Assembly (NCBI GenBank): GCA_002205965.3
Contig: NADL03000462.1
Span: forward strand, 1,559,001 to 1,623,000
Length of the DNA stretch: 64,000 nt
Source of the DNA: Kappaphycus alvarezii
Taxonomy: Eukaryota > Rhodophyta > Florideophyceae > Gigartinales > Solieriaceae
Direction: 5' to 3'
The position numbers and the translations under genes were made by a program. Below are positions 13,901 through 26,490 of this stretch, piece after piece. Positions within the stretch are counted from its first letter, which is position 1. The number at the start of each line of letters is the position of its first letter. Under the pieces are notes generated by a model, which saw only the letters and a program-made list of their open reading frames with translations, made no database searches and was not told the DNA's origin.

Positions 13901-15151
13901 GGTAGATTGCCCAGCGCACAACTACCAACAAAGTTATGTCGCTTTTCGGATGACTCTCAAAGTACCAAAGCCCATAGCATATAAAATCCTGATAGACTAC
14001 CCACGATCATCAAATCAAATGTAAGAGAACCAACGTGTCGCGAAAAATCAGCGCCCAAGTATCTAAAAATACTTTATGCAACTGTCACAAACTGCGGACA
14101 TGTTTACGATCACCGATCACTGAACAATTGGCCGTCAAATCTTATTTACTTAAGCAATTGTTTGATATAGAACTCCACAATAGAGGTATTTAAGCGGAAA
14201 GGCATTTACTCACGACCCCAGGGGTTTTTACACCGAATCGGAAGGGTAGATAAAATTGAGCTCCGAGAGTCAAATTTCAAAAGTCTCATACTCAGAAAAT
14301 GCCAAAGTATGGCTCTATAACCAATAATAGATGAACACAGAGAAAAAATTCCTTAAGTGACCTACTGAAAGTTACGAAGAAGCACAAAGTGTCCAATAAA
14401 AGCAAATTTTACTTGAGACCAATCATCAATGGCCAAAAGGACCAGTAGAACGTCAATTTTAAGTCAAAATAACTCCTGTTTGAAAAGTAAACAACTACCA
14501 TAGAGCTCGTTCCGGTGAAACCAAGATAATGCGTGGTCAAGGAAACTACAGCTTCCGCACATTTTTGGAGAGACTCACATTTTTGTACTAACAACCTATG
14601 CTGGCGGAGTTCCTAAACCAGAGCTTTTTACTCCTTGTTACTGTACCACACTCTATATAGGAGCTCTTACATGCTATCCAGTTCCGCCCCGTCGCTCGCC
14701 GCCAATCCCACCCCCAAATCGAGGCCGCCGTCATATCTAGTTCAAATTAATCTGTAATTGAATGATTCAGTTCATCGTGCTATTTAAAAGCTACGCTCAA
14801 AGTTTTCGACGATGCGTCGCCTCCTTCATCAGTAGACCCTTCTAGGTTGACAGAAATTTATCCGGCAGAAGGATCCGAAACTACAGCTGCTTATGTAGTA
14901 CCGTACAATGAAGGTGCTTGGCGGCCAATTTTGGTTTCTTTAATATATGTGGTTCTCACATCTTTGGGATTACAGAAGATACGATAGAGCCTGACAGGGT
15001 CGGACAGACCTGGAAGGAGATTAAAACTTACAGGGTTAAAGGGTTTGCTAGATCAACATTGCGGATATGCAATCAATTTTTCATTTTCTATGACATTAAA
15101 AGCTCGTTCAGCAGTCAACAGCTTTTATTTTCGCCCAATGAAATTCTCATA
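8000..15151. other. AT-rich gene-poor region
   Basis: No intact gene is visible. Sequence is AT-rich with dense stops in all frames. A diverged repeat at 10349-10700 recurs at 19928-20260. A zinc-knuckle-like stretch near 12250 hints at decayed retroelement gag but is too weak to annotate. A GC-richer patch lies near 14680-14735. Confidence 0.5.
10349..10700 (+). repeat. Diverged dispersed repeat, copy A
   Basis: Matches copy B at 19928-20260 in the same orientation. Anchors are GTCTATCC with a following ATGAGG block near the left end, and CTGACCAGCGT followed by TGTTTTGAT near the right end. Spacing between anchors is similar in both copies. Probably remnants of one transposon family. No coding assignment. 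Confidence 0.55.
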
Positions 15152-16531
15152 TCAAGCATCCACATTAATTTGAATTGCTCCTTCGGTAAATGCCAAGGAC
15201 GCTATATGTGAAACAACTCTAACAACAAATATGAATATTCCTTTACGGCATACACGGTGATAATAAAAATCGAACCCATTCCTATAATTAAAATGGAAAA
15301 AACTTGCATATGCTTCTATCTTTCGCGGATCAGACCCAAAATCTTGAAAAATTCGAATTTCATTAACCATTTCGGTACGGAGTTGAACTATTCCGTCGCC
15401 TTCAACTATATAATCTTAAAAAATTCCAATATCTGGTACTCTTCTAGTAAATTCATCGTAACTACGTATTTTCCTTCCTGGAAAACCTTTTCCTTGAAAA
15501 TTTCATGGCAAAATTCTTAATGGTTCTGTATCCAACGCGAGAGATGGGACTGCTTCAGAACATGGCCTCCTGAATCACGTATATCATACTGTTCCAGCTC
15601 TTATCATCAACCTCCGCATTGCTTGATTGTTGAGGGAAGTACTTCTGAGGCTCTCTTCACGTTAGTGTTTGGCAGCATTGAGATATCGAATTCCAAACCC
15701 TGCTGCAATAATAAAATTATTAGGCGTTATCTCCAAAAGTTCGAGCACTGATATCATTAACCTACACTGCTTGACTTTGTGAATATCATGGCTTCCACAA
15801 CAGTTCACTTTGCGTGGCATCGCAATGTGAGTAGGATAGTCCGTAGTCGATATTGCGAAGATCAGAAAATTGTCATACAAGGGTCCATTTCTATTCCAGT
15901 TTCCGGTCCGTACACCATTCTTTCTAATCATTTCCATTGGAAATCTATGAATGAACCTAAGTTTTACTATGTATGCTCTTCAAACAGTCTGGAGAGTAGA
16001 TTGAACCCCCCCAAAGGGAATATCTCTGTTATCCAAAAGAATTTAGATAAGAGAAGCCTGATCTTCAGCGTTTTCCCCTACAGGCTAATTAGATAAACTA
16101 CTTCGGCTGGAAGGAAAAGACTTGGTGCAGCTGCAATTATGGGGATTTATCCTTTGGTTTTAGTTGCAGTCCGAGCCGTGATCTCCAAGTTCTCCATATG
16201 AAGTATTTAGGGAGGGAAAAGAAATTATTCCAACGATTTTCATAAGCACTTGGGCAAACACGAAATTGATTTTATTCTGGCCCGACGTATTTTGGTGTAC
16301 CGAGAGCAGCGCACGTTTTTCTTACGGCGACTCGAGTTTCCGCATTTAACACACCGACTGTGTGAGATGATCAGACTTTTCTAACCATCCGGACTCTCCA
16401 GTTGTCTTAGATGAAGTTTTCTTTCGGAATAGTATAAATTGGTCCCCGCGAACTTCTCCACTATCCGACTGATATTCTCGAACTGAAGATTTTCTGCGCG
16501 CGAAATCTAAAACAGTGCTATACCATTTCAT
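15152..16531 (-). pseudogene. Decayed unrecognised ORF, C-terminal part
   Basis: Four apparent short ORFs on the minus strand (16531-16346, 15937-15662, 15370-15152 and the DNA between them) all lie in the same reading frame. Translating through roughly a dozen stop codons gives about 460 codons of protein-like sequence with no indel needed. The N-terminal part is charged. The last 120 codons look globular (runs such as SYDEFTRRVPDIGIF, VQLRTEMVNEIRIFQDFG and FDFYYHRVCRKGIF). I do not recognise the family and see no transposase or polymerase signature. The frame at 17440-18150 is likely its upstream part. Mobile-element origin is plausible from context but unproven. Confidence 0.5.
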
Positions 16532-17439
16532 TACAAAATATCTTGGTCAAGGGCTTCCTTTGATAATTGCTTCGAGATGATGCGGATGTCCACACCATTC
16601 TTTCATATAATAGATAATACAGTCTCGAAGAAGTTCTCAAAAATACAAGTTCTATAATTAAAGGACAGATCCAAGCACTGTACGTTCTTCATAGCCCAAA
16701 AGGGTGGACTTAAATCAATAACCTATTTAATCTACTTCAGCGGGTCTCTGATCCACTTTATGATCAATATTAGACCCCAAAAGAGCATTTATTGCCCTTA
16801 TCCTGATGTAAAACTTTTCTACCAAGTCTTTTATCAATATGGTTTGGACTAGACCGTTAAAGTCCCCGATATTTATGTGATGTTAATTTGCAAGAAATTT
16901 TACATGTATCGTGACTTTACCGTAGCTGCTCGCCGCATTCCTGCCTAATAAACAACTCAATAAAGGGAAATTTTTAGTTTTCATCGTAAAATGGCATCAA
17001 AGGTTTGACCGCAGTATTTTTTTCCTCTAGCGCCTTGGGTCCCCCTTTGTGCCTCCTCCGTTATTAGTTTCAGATGCGTTATCCTCTTTGGACACTAACC
17101 ATTTTCCTGCGGCCTTATCATCAGTAAATCATAGCGCCTTTATTTCTTCCAGCTCTCCCAGCGCGTGTGCTTTTTTTATTCATCCTATCCCACGTTGGAC
17201 TGCGGTAGACATCTGTGAAGACTCTATTTTTTCCCCTGAAGGAAGTTAGAAATAAATCTTTAGAACTTGACCGTCTGCCTCGCGCACTATGCCAGACACC
17301 TAAATCGTCCTATACAGTTTTTTTCCCCAAATTACTTTCCCTTATCGCATTCGATTTTTTTTCCTGTCCCAAGTTTATTTTCCTCCACCTTTGCGTCACT
17401 TTGAGTTACAAATGCCCTACCACGCCGCCTTTTAGGCAA

Positions 17440-18150
17440 CAAAATGCTGTGCCTTCCCGGGATTGAAATAAAATGAGTTCATCGGGCTCCTTCTAATTTC
17501 TCGTTCATTGATTTTTTCGCGTCAATTGCCGCCAAAATTTTCCTTAAACACCAATACAAGACTTTGACAGTAAACTGCGCTGCATACAGACCAAGAATTA
17601 TGTTTTGATTCCCTTAGGATCTTTCCAATATCTTCAGTAACATGTTCCCGAATGGCAACAGCTGTAGTTTTACTCGATCTCCCAATCCTTCTTTTAGGGA
17701 TGTAGGTCTTAGAGGCAACTAAAAATTCCTTCGCCATGCTTAGAACATCATTAAAGACATGTAATTTCTGCCAATCGCAAATTATATCCACTGCTCTTCT
17801 CAAAAACTGCCATATGCTGTCAATTTTGCATATTATCTTATCACTACCGCCGACAAAAATCAACGTTTCAACCCCCTCGTGCTTATTATTTTTCTCTCCA
17901 TACTTATTTCTATAATTCTGGTGCGATTCCTAAGTAATTAGGTCTTTTGTTTCACCACCACAATCTTCTATTATCTCCTTCAAAGTATCACTCGCCTGAT
18001 CTGCATTCTAAACATACCTTTTAAATGCATTAAAATGATTTATCAAAAAATAGATGACATTTTAAACTGTTTTCCGGCATGAATAATTCAGAGCAGAGTC
18101 GCCGTGTACATGTTGCACCTCCTGCATCTCTAGGCTGAGAGGTTTACTCA
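17440..18150 (-). pseudogene. Decayed unrecognised ORF, upstream part
   Basis: In the same frame as 15152-16531, a minus-strand reading of about 235 codons runs from near 18150 to 17440 with only a few stops. The longest open block is 17863-17522 (113 codons, opening at TTG, so not a real start). It is helix-rich and basic, for example KRRIGRSSKTTAVAIREHVTEDIG broken here as KRRIGRSSKTTAV and AIREHVTEDIG. It probably belonged with the downstream piece to one gene of about 3 kb; between 17440 and 16531 the frame is lost. No family recognised. Confidence 0.4.
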
Positions 18151-21100
18151 CTATTTACTGTGTACACGTCTTCTTGGGGAAATTTTATTTCTTCCAGCTA
18201 CTGCGAATTTTTCAACTTCTGTGACTGGTTTCTATCAATCCTTGCTTTTAAATCTTTCTGAGCTTAGACCATGCTGCTCGCGATTGAAATTTTATAAAGG
18301 CGTAGCGAAAAATACGCATCGCTTTTCCTCCCTTCAGAGCTTTCGTTGCATTAATTTTTTCCGATTTCGGCTAGATTTTTATCCCTGTACCCAGCACACG
18401 TGGAATCGAACTCGGAAAGGTTAGGTTTTTGTGAGAGATGTTTCTCTATAAGTCTCAAAAAAGCTCAGGATACCCTGCCCCATTCAACCATAGATGTCTT
18501 TGCCAAAGCAAGCGAGGCGTTCAAGATGTTCCTGACCTGTTAGCTTAAATTAGTTTATGCAGAGAACTAGCTATCGTCGTTCTCGCATTCTGTAATCGAA
18601 TAGCATTCACCGGTAGTATTTAACCCCTATTCATATATTTTCTTGCCGATAATTGAGGGATAGAAGGTAGGATGCACTTTTTTTCACTTCAGCTCAATCT
18701 TATTACTGCTGTAGTCCTTCGTAAACGCCTTATCAAAATGATTGAGTAAATCAGAAGGAATGGAATTGAAGTTTATGCCTTTGAATGGCGTTGCAGAGCA
18801 ACGTATACCAAGCTTGAGATTCAGTCTGCAAAAGGAAGTCTTGAGGATGATTAATATCAAATTATCATTTCTTTATAAGATCAATAGATGTACTGTAAGT
18901 CCTTCAACCTTTATCTGCACCGTTCCCCTGTTATATGTCGCGTTTTTTGTGATAAAATAATTCAAAACTAGTGCAAGTAAATTAAAGGCGATTGCAGATT
19001 TAGTCAATCACAAAGAAGCATTATGCTTCCGGACCTAAATGTCGGGAAATGAATTACTTACTCTTCTGATGATACTCAATAAATAACGGAGCGATAGCCG
19101 CCTATAATGAACATTCCGAAAAATTAAGGCGTTGTGGTTAGGCTGTATAAGGAGATTGATTTGATTTGTTTTGATTGATCCGCGTGCGTATTGTTGCGAT
19201 GAACATTAAAAGAATACCATAAAATTGAATTTATCCTGAATGAGCAAAGAGATACCCTTTTGAGGGGAGATGGTAAATTTTTTCGTGATTTACAAAGGAA
19301 ATGCTCAACGGTAGATGCTGAACCGAAGTTCGAACCTTCGGAAGGAAATTAATTTACTCCATTTTCACAGTTTTTTATATTCAAAGGGGAGTTTGGGTTT
19401 ATTTAAACGGCTCTGAATTGCTGTATTGCACGAGATCTTGGTGAAGAGTTAATTCTAGAACCTATGCTCTTGTGGGTTTCTTTTCGCTATTTTATTTAAT
19501 GAAAACATCTATGTTTGAGTGAACGAGAACGCAGCTTGAAAGAATCATTGACTGGAACTTCAGCTGTGTGATTTTTTGATGGTGAAAAACAAAGTTATCA
19601 TTGCAACTTTGATCACGCTAAAATGTTGCAACATTTTTGTTGGGGTTCTTGGTTTCAGATTGTTTCGAATTTATAGCACAGGTGTGCTTGAATTGGTACA
19701 AGGGTAAAGACAATCGGTCACTGCATATGTTAATTAACCTTAAACACTGCAGTTCTCTAAGAGGTAACATATCAAGTGCCATTATCGAATATATGGGATG
19801 AAAACCGGTTCCAAAGGAGCGTAGCCAATTAGATACCAGTGCAACTGGAGAAAAGAGATACTTGACGATGCATAATATCCTACGTTTAGGAAAATTTTAT
19901 TGACGTGGAAAAATATAGTCTGTCACTGGGGTCTATCCACCATAGCTCTGTCTTCGCATGAGGAAAAATCTCTTTGTCATGCAAATATTTACAGTGAGGT
20001 GATTAAAAAACATTTTTGGGCCCGTAAATATTTACTAGAAAATATACTCTAAAAATAGAATCACAATAAACAGTTGCTCAATATCTTAAAGGTGTACATA
20101 ACTTTGGCTGAACCATACACCTGCACGTCCTGAAACGGTAGAATATGTCAAATTAGCACAAAAACTCGAAGTTCATCGAGTGGTGAAACGTTATTTGTAC
20201 TCTGACCAGCGTTAAAATTACCGGATAGCTTGTTTTGATTCAGCTTCACTATGTTCAAAGTACACGTTAGCAAAAAATAGCAGAATAATTTTTTCCTAAA
20301 AAAATATTCCTTAGCTTTGTCCTCATTTGAGGGCAGTGGTCTGATAGACATTATTTGGAGAAACTCGAACACCAACATAAACCAAAATCGACAGCCATTC
20401 AATTAGCAAATCGCTGAGTTGAATCTTTAGTACCCGACGAAGAATTAGCAAATAAGTAAGTTTCCTTCCTTGTCAATAACATGCCATGGGAGAAGAGCTG
20501 CAATACGTGGACTTCTAAAATGCTACTAAATTCCATTTAAACATTTCTTTTCATTTTAAAGAGAATTATAAGGGGAAAGTGTGCGCATTTCTACTGATAA
20601 CTTATGAACAAAATGATTTCGTGTGGCAATTCACTGCTCTGAGACGAAAAATTCAAATCACAATACAGAAAACGCCGTTCAAAAATTGAAATGGACTAGA
20701 AAGCTGACAAAAAAATTAAATACGTGTACCATTGACACATTCAGTTTTGGAACATCTTAGTCTGCATGTAGCCGTATGGTTTGATTCTTGGTGCGGCGTG
20801 GTTTGAGAGGATGAAATGCGAGACAGATGAAAAAATGGCCTGTTCAGATAAAGAAATCAATACAGCTTGTCCTCCATGCTGTAACTCGAAACATGGTAGA
20901 CTCTCCAACTGAAATTGCTAAGAGCGGTACAAGTTTAGTTTTCTTCCGTTGATAATTTTGTGAAAATTTTATTGTACTGTTCCATGAGAAGCTCAAATAG
21001 TCGGATGTGGATATAGAACAGCCGAGTTATTAGAGTTATTCATTAATTGGAATTGAAAGAGCTGGAGCTACGAAAAGTTAGGAGATTTCAAACAACTGCA

Positions 21101-24100
21101 TATAAAATATGCGGAAAACATGAAAATTTCAACTGAAATGGTAGCGGAGAAAGATCAAATTTAGAAAAGATCGGCACAAAGTGAGATTAAACCTATAAAT
21201 TCGCCGCATATTTTCCGATTTTCCCCCATAAGAGAAATACAGATCGCTAAAGATCGCTAAATTGAGTCTTTGATTACTGTTCATTTTTAATTCTTGGAGA
21301 GAAACCCAAAACTACGACCCTGATAGTCAAAAAAATTGAGAGAACTGGATGCGCACATTTTTTCTCATACAAGAACAGACTGGCTTCTAAAAAATTCTGA
21401 TACATCATGTCTGTATCGAGAGAATGGCTTTAATTACTAATTATTATAATTGAGAATAAACGTTGATAGTACTGGAACTATGTGATGCATCCAAAACCGT
21501 CGAGACCTAAGCGAAATCTAGTTTAAGAGATTTAGTCGATGATCAACTGTTCTAATAAAATGGAAGGTTACAGCAACAAATTTCCATTTTCTTACAAACA
21601 ACTAGATGATGCATTTATTACTATTAAACAATGAAGTGAAACGCCTAAAGTTCATCAATAAATTGTTGAAAAGACTCTGGAATAATATAATATAGTATGT
21701 TCGAGAGGTTTATAGTGTCGAACGAACATGTCTACAGACTTATAGCGCCATTGTAACAGATACCGGCCCCTCTTCAATGCCTTATGTGTGGGAGGAGTTC
21801 TTCCCTCACATGTAATTCAACTGGGGACCATTAAAACTTTTTTAAGGCCTCTTCATCTGTAGTTCATTTCAGGAATGATGCAATCGACTCTAATATCTAC
21901 TCTAGTGACGCATTTCACATAGTCGCCCCTTACTGGAGCATATTAATGCACAATGCCGGAGTGGAGACATCTCTTATGAACCTCAAGCAAAATATTGCTT
22001 GGACGACACTCAGACGTCCAGACTTACTGGTTACTCCGGATACTATATATTAAGGGCAACTCTAATGAACAATTACAGCATAAAAACCTGCATTAGAGGT
22101 ATCAAAAAGTATCCTAAAACTGTAAACAGAGTTTCAGTGCTATGTACTTTCATTATCCGAAATACTAGGCGCACATGCGAACAAAAATTGCAATTTAGGA
22201 AAGTAAAATCAAGTAGGCGCATTTAGAAACTATCAGGACACATAAACACTATTTATGTACTATTTGTAGTCCTTCAGTAGAGCTATTTTGCCCTTACTAG
22301 TATTTCTATTCTACTCAGTCTATATTTTTTCTATCCTATATTTTTTAGCGATGCCTGTGAGGATCTGTTTAGTGTCAAGGTCACTAGGACCGTCCGCAGG
22401 ACTATCCGCTAGGCAGTTGAGCAAGTATTTGGTAGATGTACTAGAGATAGTTGACCTCATCCACTGCCTGTTAAGGGCCCAGCCGATTTGGGCACCAAAA
22501 AAACGTACATCAACAATTTTATTTCAACATATTCAACCGCTCTACACAAGCTAGCAAAAACGTCTTCCGTTTTTTCGAGCTCGCCGCTAACGTCTCCAGT
22601 CTGCTTTTTATTCATTGAATTTTTCCGATAGCGTACAGGCTAGGAACTCATCATAATGGAATGCAGTGTGTGTTTGAACGTTCCTCCTAAATCCCATGAC
22701 AAACTCATGTTCTTTCATCCCTGGCGAACACAATACTCAAGCAAGAGATATAGAACCTTGTCCAGTGAAGCCTGTGAAGCAAATTTGGTTTAATGACCAA
22801 CAGACAAATCAACTAAGAAGTTCTCCGCGCGTCACCCGAAAAGCGATGGCGCCTCAGATGTCGTGATCACTGTGATCGAAAATTTTATTCACTGTTGCCG
22901 TGGATACAGGCAAACAAATTGGTGCATACTACTTCAGCCGGTTTATCTCCTACAGTAAATTAGCCCCCCTCCATCTTACTTTATGTGACAGTGAATTTTC
23001 TCGTAATTTTGCCACTTCAGAAGATCCTGGAAAGAGTCTGTACGGAATTTCGCTATGAGCCAAAGGACCCACTAGACGCGTTAGCAAGGAACTCTCGCAA
23101 ATTCTGTAGGTTGTTAAATTGAAGGCAACTCTCGTCGACACTTTCAAGGATGCCAGTTATACGCAGGGGCCTTGCAGAGGCCCAGACTTCTGCGCTGTCC
23201 GCAAGACGTTCTCAACCACCGAAATATGCTGTTGGCGACGATTGATAGGTCTCATCGTAAGCATGACTAAATCTGCACCTTGTATACCCCTCGAGTTAGG
23301 TGAATTCACCCTGCCAAGCCGTCGGTCACTAATACTTAACCCGACGCGGAAAAATTGATCGCCGTATGCAGAATTTAGATCCAGTGAAAAGAGACGGTGG
23401 GTAACTCTTTCACTAGATCTGCACAGCACGCGGCCATATGGCAACATGCACAAAACTTTGTCCACTCTGATGGCACTTTGATAGGTAATAAGAACGCTGA
23501 CAGGAGGCGTCCTGGACACGGCAGTCTGTAGGGAGTTGCAAATCCAGCTCAAACCGAATGAAGATAAGTGGCCAACATTCGGGATTGGCCTTTCCTTACC
23601 CAGGGACATCGCTGCAGCCGCCTACATAGATTCTAGTTCCCAAAGGAATAAGCTCTGTGAGCTATGCCTGCTGTCCGCAGCGACCGACTTGGCAACTTAC
23701 CCAGAGGCCAAAACGGCATTCAGCTTCCTCTCAGGACACAGCGGTCAGTGTCGATAAGCAGTAAAGCACCCAAACGTTTCTCCCTTGAGGAATTGGTTTG
23801 ATTGCTGGCCTCCCCTCTACTTGCTGATAGAGGGGAAAAGGTTCAGGTGTTTTACTCTTAGAAGATATATTCGCTTGTAGAGTGGAGTGCCATCTGCGCC
23901 TGCCACAACATTCGACCTATTTCCACATTGTCATGTACGTAGAGGGGGGTGTTCGGGCGTTTCACTCTTGGATATTCGCCATATACGTTGAATTTATATC
24001 AGCCAGCATATCTCTTACAGTAAAAGATCCTCCCGTTTTTCCTACTTGTGAAATTCATTTAGCCGCCCTGTTGATAGGCTTCCTTTTGCTATTTTTGGTG

Positions 24101-24300
24101 TAATCCTCCATTCCAACAGAAACTGACTGACGTACTCCGGCACCATCCCATGTTCCCAAACATTTACGTAAATCACCCTATGTATCCCGCCAATGGTTTG
24201 ATTACAAATACAGAGGACTCCCAACCTTTCCATTACTCGTAGTAAACCAAACCAGTTTTCCCCCTAAACCCTTTCCCCTTCCCTCTTAGACTGCCTTTCT
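18151..24300. other. AT-rich gene-poor region
   Basis: No convincing gene. Contains copy B of the dispersed repeat (19928-20260). Around 23119-23757 GC content rises and partly open frames exist on both strands; a retroelement fragment is possible, but no catalytic motif is present. Isolated TACTGTA/TACAGTA words occur (near 18891, 22953 and 24009). Confidence 0.45.
19928..20260 (+). repeat. Diverged dispersed repeat, copy B
   Basis: Second copy of the 10349-10700 repeat, about 9.6 kb away in the same orientation, with matching anchor blocks GTCTATCC and CTGACCAGCGT. Substitutions and small gaps are frequent, so the copies are old. Confidence 0.55.
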
Positions 24301-24690
24301 CCAACCTTCATTCTGCCACACTCGGCGCCTGCGCCGCATTAGGCGCGGGCGCCGGGCACTCGTGCCTTCGCGCGTCTTGCGGATCGCGCACTTACGTCTA
24401 CGGGGCTCTAGTTGCATCGGCTAAGGATATGACCTTCTCAAGTGGCGATTTCTCTCGCGCCAGGAAGGCTCTCACCCTCGACCAAGTACCGCAACGCTTA
24501 GTGCACCCTGCTGCGCTCAACCCTGGCGGTTCTCCTGCCAGCATGGGAGGGTTCCTGAGCCAAACGGTCCTGCTGGTCGTACCCAAAGCCGTTCTTCTGG
24601 AGCGCTTGTCTTCGTCGCCGTCGCTTTCTGTAAGTATCGCGCTTACAGCGGAAGTTTTTCAAGCGATTACACCCATGGCTCGCCACGGTT

Positions 24691-25113
24691 GTGTGTGGAT
24701 TTTTTCTTCCCCCCCTTTTGGCGGGCATCGCACTACTGGCACATCGCGTAAGAAGGCACTTTGCTGCTCTTCACTTGGCCATTAACGTCCTCAATATTCC
24801 GTGTCTACCGCACCCCTCACGCCCGTCACAAACAAGTAACGAGCAGCCCCTATCTTCTCAGGAAGCCGCCCCTATCACATTCAACCCCGAAGTCGCCTAT
24901 GAGCAGGCGTACACTGGGCGCGCGGGTGAGATTATTACGAGCATGGAGACGACCACCGGTTTGCCTCTGCAGGGTCCGTATGGAACTGAGCGCCTGTGGG
25001 TGCCGGTTAGCTGGATGGATTGGTCTGACTCTAATTCTGTGGAAGGCGACGACGTTGATAGCGACGTCGCCGACCCATTAGAGCCAGATTCGATGGAGGA
25101 CGAAGATCAGTAG
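24691..25113 (+). CDS. Hypothetical acidic-tailed ORF
   Basis: Open frame of about 140 codons ending TAG, in DNA clearly GC-richer than its surroundings. The ORF opens at GTG, and a real start could be an internal ATG or lie upstream. The C-terminal third is strongly acidic with Ser-Asp-Glu runs; no family is recognised. It may be a fragment of a transposon protein or a degenerate host gene. The overlapping frame at 25081-24761 is a weaker alternative. Confidence 0.25.
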   Translation: MCGFFLPPLLAGIALLAHRVRRHFAALHLAINVLNIPCLPHPSRPSQTSNEQPLSSQEAAPITFNPEVAYEQAYTGRAGEIITSMETTTGLPLQGPYGTERLWVPVSWMDWSDSNSVEGDDVDSDVADPLEPDSMEDEDQ

Positions 25114-25450
25114 GTGTTGGACTTACGCGCAGGTTGTCACATTGCAAGACCGTACCTTAACATACCAATTTTATCCGGGATTACAGCCGACCTAATTTTT
25201 CAATCATTAAAACAACCAATTTTCCCCCTATGTATCCATTTAGATTCCCCCCGCTCGAAGTGTCAGAGACGAAGTAAACTACCCCATCATTCCCCCCTAT
25301 TTGTCCCATTTGTATACGATACCACCCGATTTTCGCAAACATTTAAGGAAACTACCCCATTTAACCGCATTTGCTCCATTTATTACAATGAGTATTACCA
25401 CCCAATTTACCCAATCATTGAAGTAAGCCACCCCATTTAGTCTTTTGACC
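25114..25450. other. CCCATTT-rich spacer
   Basis: The stretch contains many near-repeats of CCCATTT, CCAATTT and CCCCATT spaced irregularly. No coding function is visible. Could be a degenerate simple repeat or an LTR/UTR remnant. Confidence 0.4.
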
Positions 25451-26490
25451 GTGGCATTTCAAATACTCATTGAAGTGAAGTTTCTCTAAATTAAAATTAG
25501 GTTCAGGAACATGGGCCGCTTCCGGAACTGCTCGTTACGTCCGACAGCAATAAGGTTAGAGCTTCCCGCCTAGCTGGGATACGGAAGAGGAAGGTAGCTT
25601 ACTCCAACTGTATGCAAACACGGAAATGATTGGCTTACTACAAACAGTTGGCCGGGCATTGCACCAATTAGTCCCCAGCATTTGCATCGGAGATTTGCAT
25701 TAGGCCAGCAAGGCATTGCCACTGTTGCTAATCGAAAGGACTTTCTACCTCCGCCCTTAAATTGCAAGTACTGTACCCAATATTGTACAGTACTTGCAAT
25801 TTGGCATTAATACACGTTCACGGCCAGAGTCACGGGCGATGGGCAGCCGCGGCGGGATTGACTTCTTTTGATGTTACCTTTGTCAAACCCCTCATACCGT
25901 CACAAAAGAGGGTAACAACGTTTGAACCCTTGACTCAATTGAACACAGCTCGGATCGTGAAGCAAAGAAGGTATTCATTATTCATCGCGAGTTCCGACAG
26001 AAGTAGGCTGGTCCGGGTGCCAATATCCACTTTGGAGGCTGGCACCCCGACGCTTCCGCGGTGGTAACCGAGATTGCGAGGGTCGTAGTCGTCAGGGCTA
26101 TGGAAAGTTATGGAAAGGTGCGGGGAATATTGATGCAAACGCACGCCGTGGCAGCTGTCATGTCTGATGCGGCCTGCCTCCTAGCCGGATTCGAGCCAGC
26201 ATTCTTAACGCACGTTCAGTACTTCATTTGCTTTCTGTACCATCGTATTTCTCCCTTGGTAATTAGCGACTGCGCCATGTACCAAGAAAAAACACCCAAA
26301 ATCTTCCCGACATCGTAGAACTCCGGCGGAGCAAACTTCAATCGTAACTACAATTGTAGCAGAGAACAAACACAAAGATGCCATGCCGCCCTGACACACC
26401 CGTAATAACAATCAACCAACAAACGTCCATCCCTGCACCCAACCTGAGACAGACGTCCAAACCCGCTCAGCAAAGCGATTTCACCTCTCC
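25451..26490. other. Spacer downstream of the TraB/GumN-like gene
   Basis: About 1 kb without a recognised gene. It contains the perfect hairpin at 25759-25802. Short plus-strand ORFs are present (for example 26061-26318) but show no family resemblance. A patch near 26080-26110 resembles 61870-61900 loosely, suggesting a shared old repeat. Confidence 0.35.
25759..25802. repeat. Perfect 18-bp inverted repeat, 8-nt loop
   Basis: Left arm 25759-25776 and right arm 25785-25802 are exact reverse complements separated by CCAATATT. Each arm contains TACTGTA or its complement. It lies about 700 bp downstream of the minus-strand gene ending at 26491. It could form a stable RNA or DNA hairpin, or be a short palindromic repeat. 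Confidence 0.85.

Noticed and set aside
23119-23757. Open frames on both strands that loosely recall retroelement RNase H or DIRS-type sequence
   Set aside because: No catalytic residues could be placed and the resemblance is only to short hydrophobic and Arg-rich runs.
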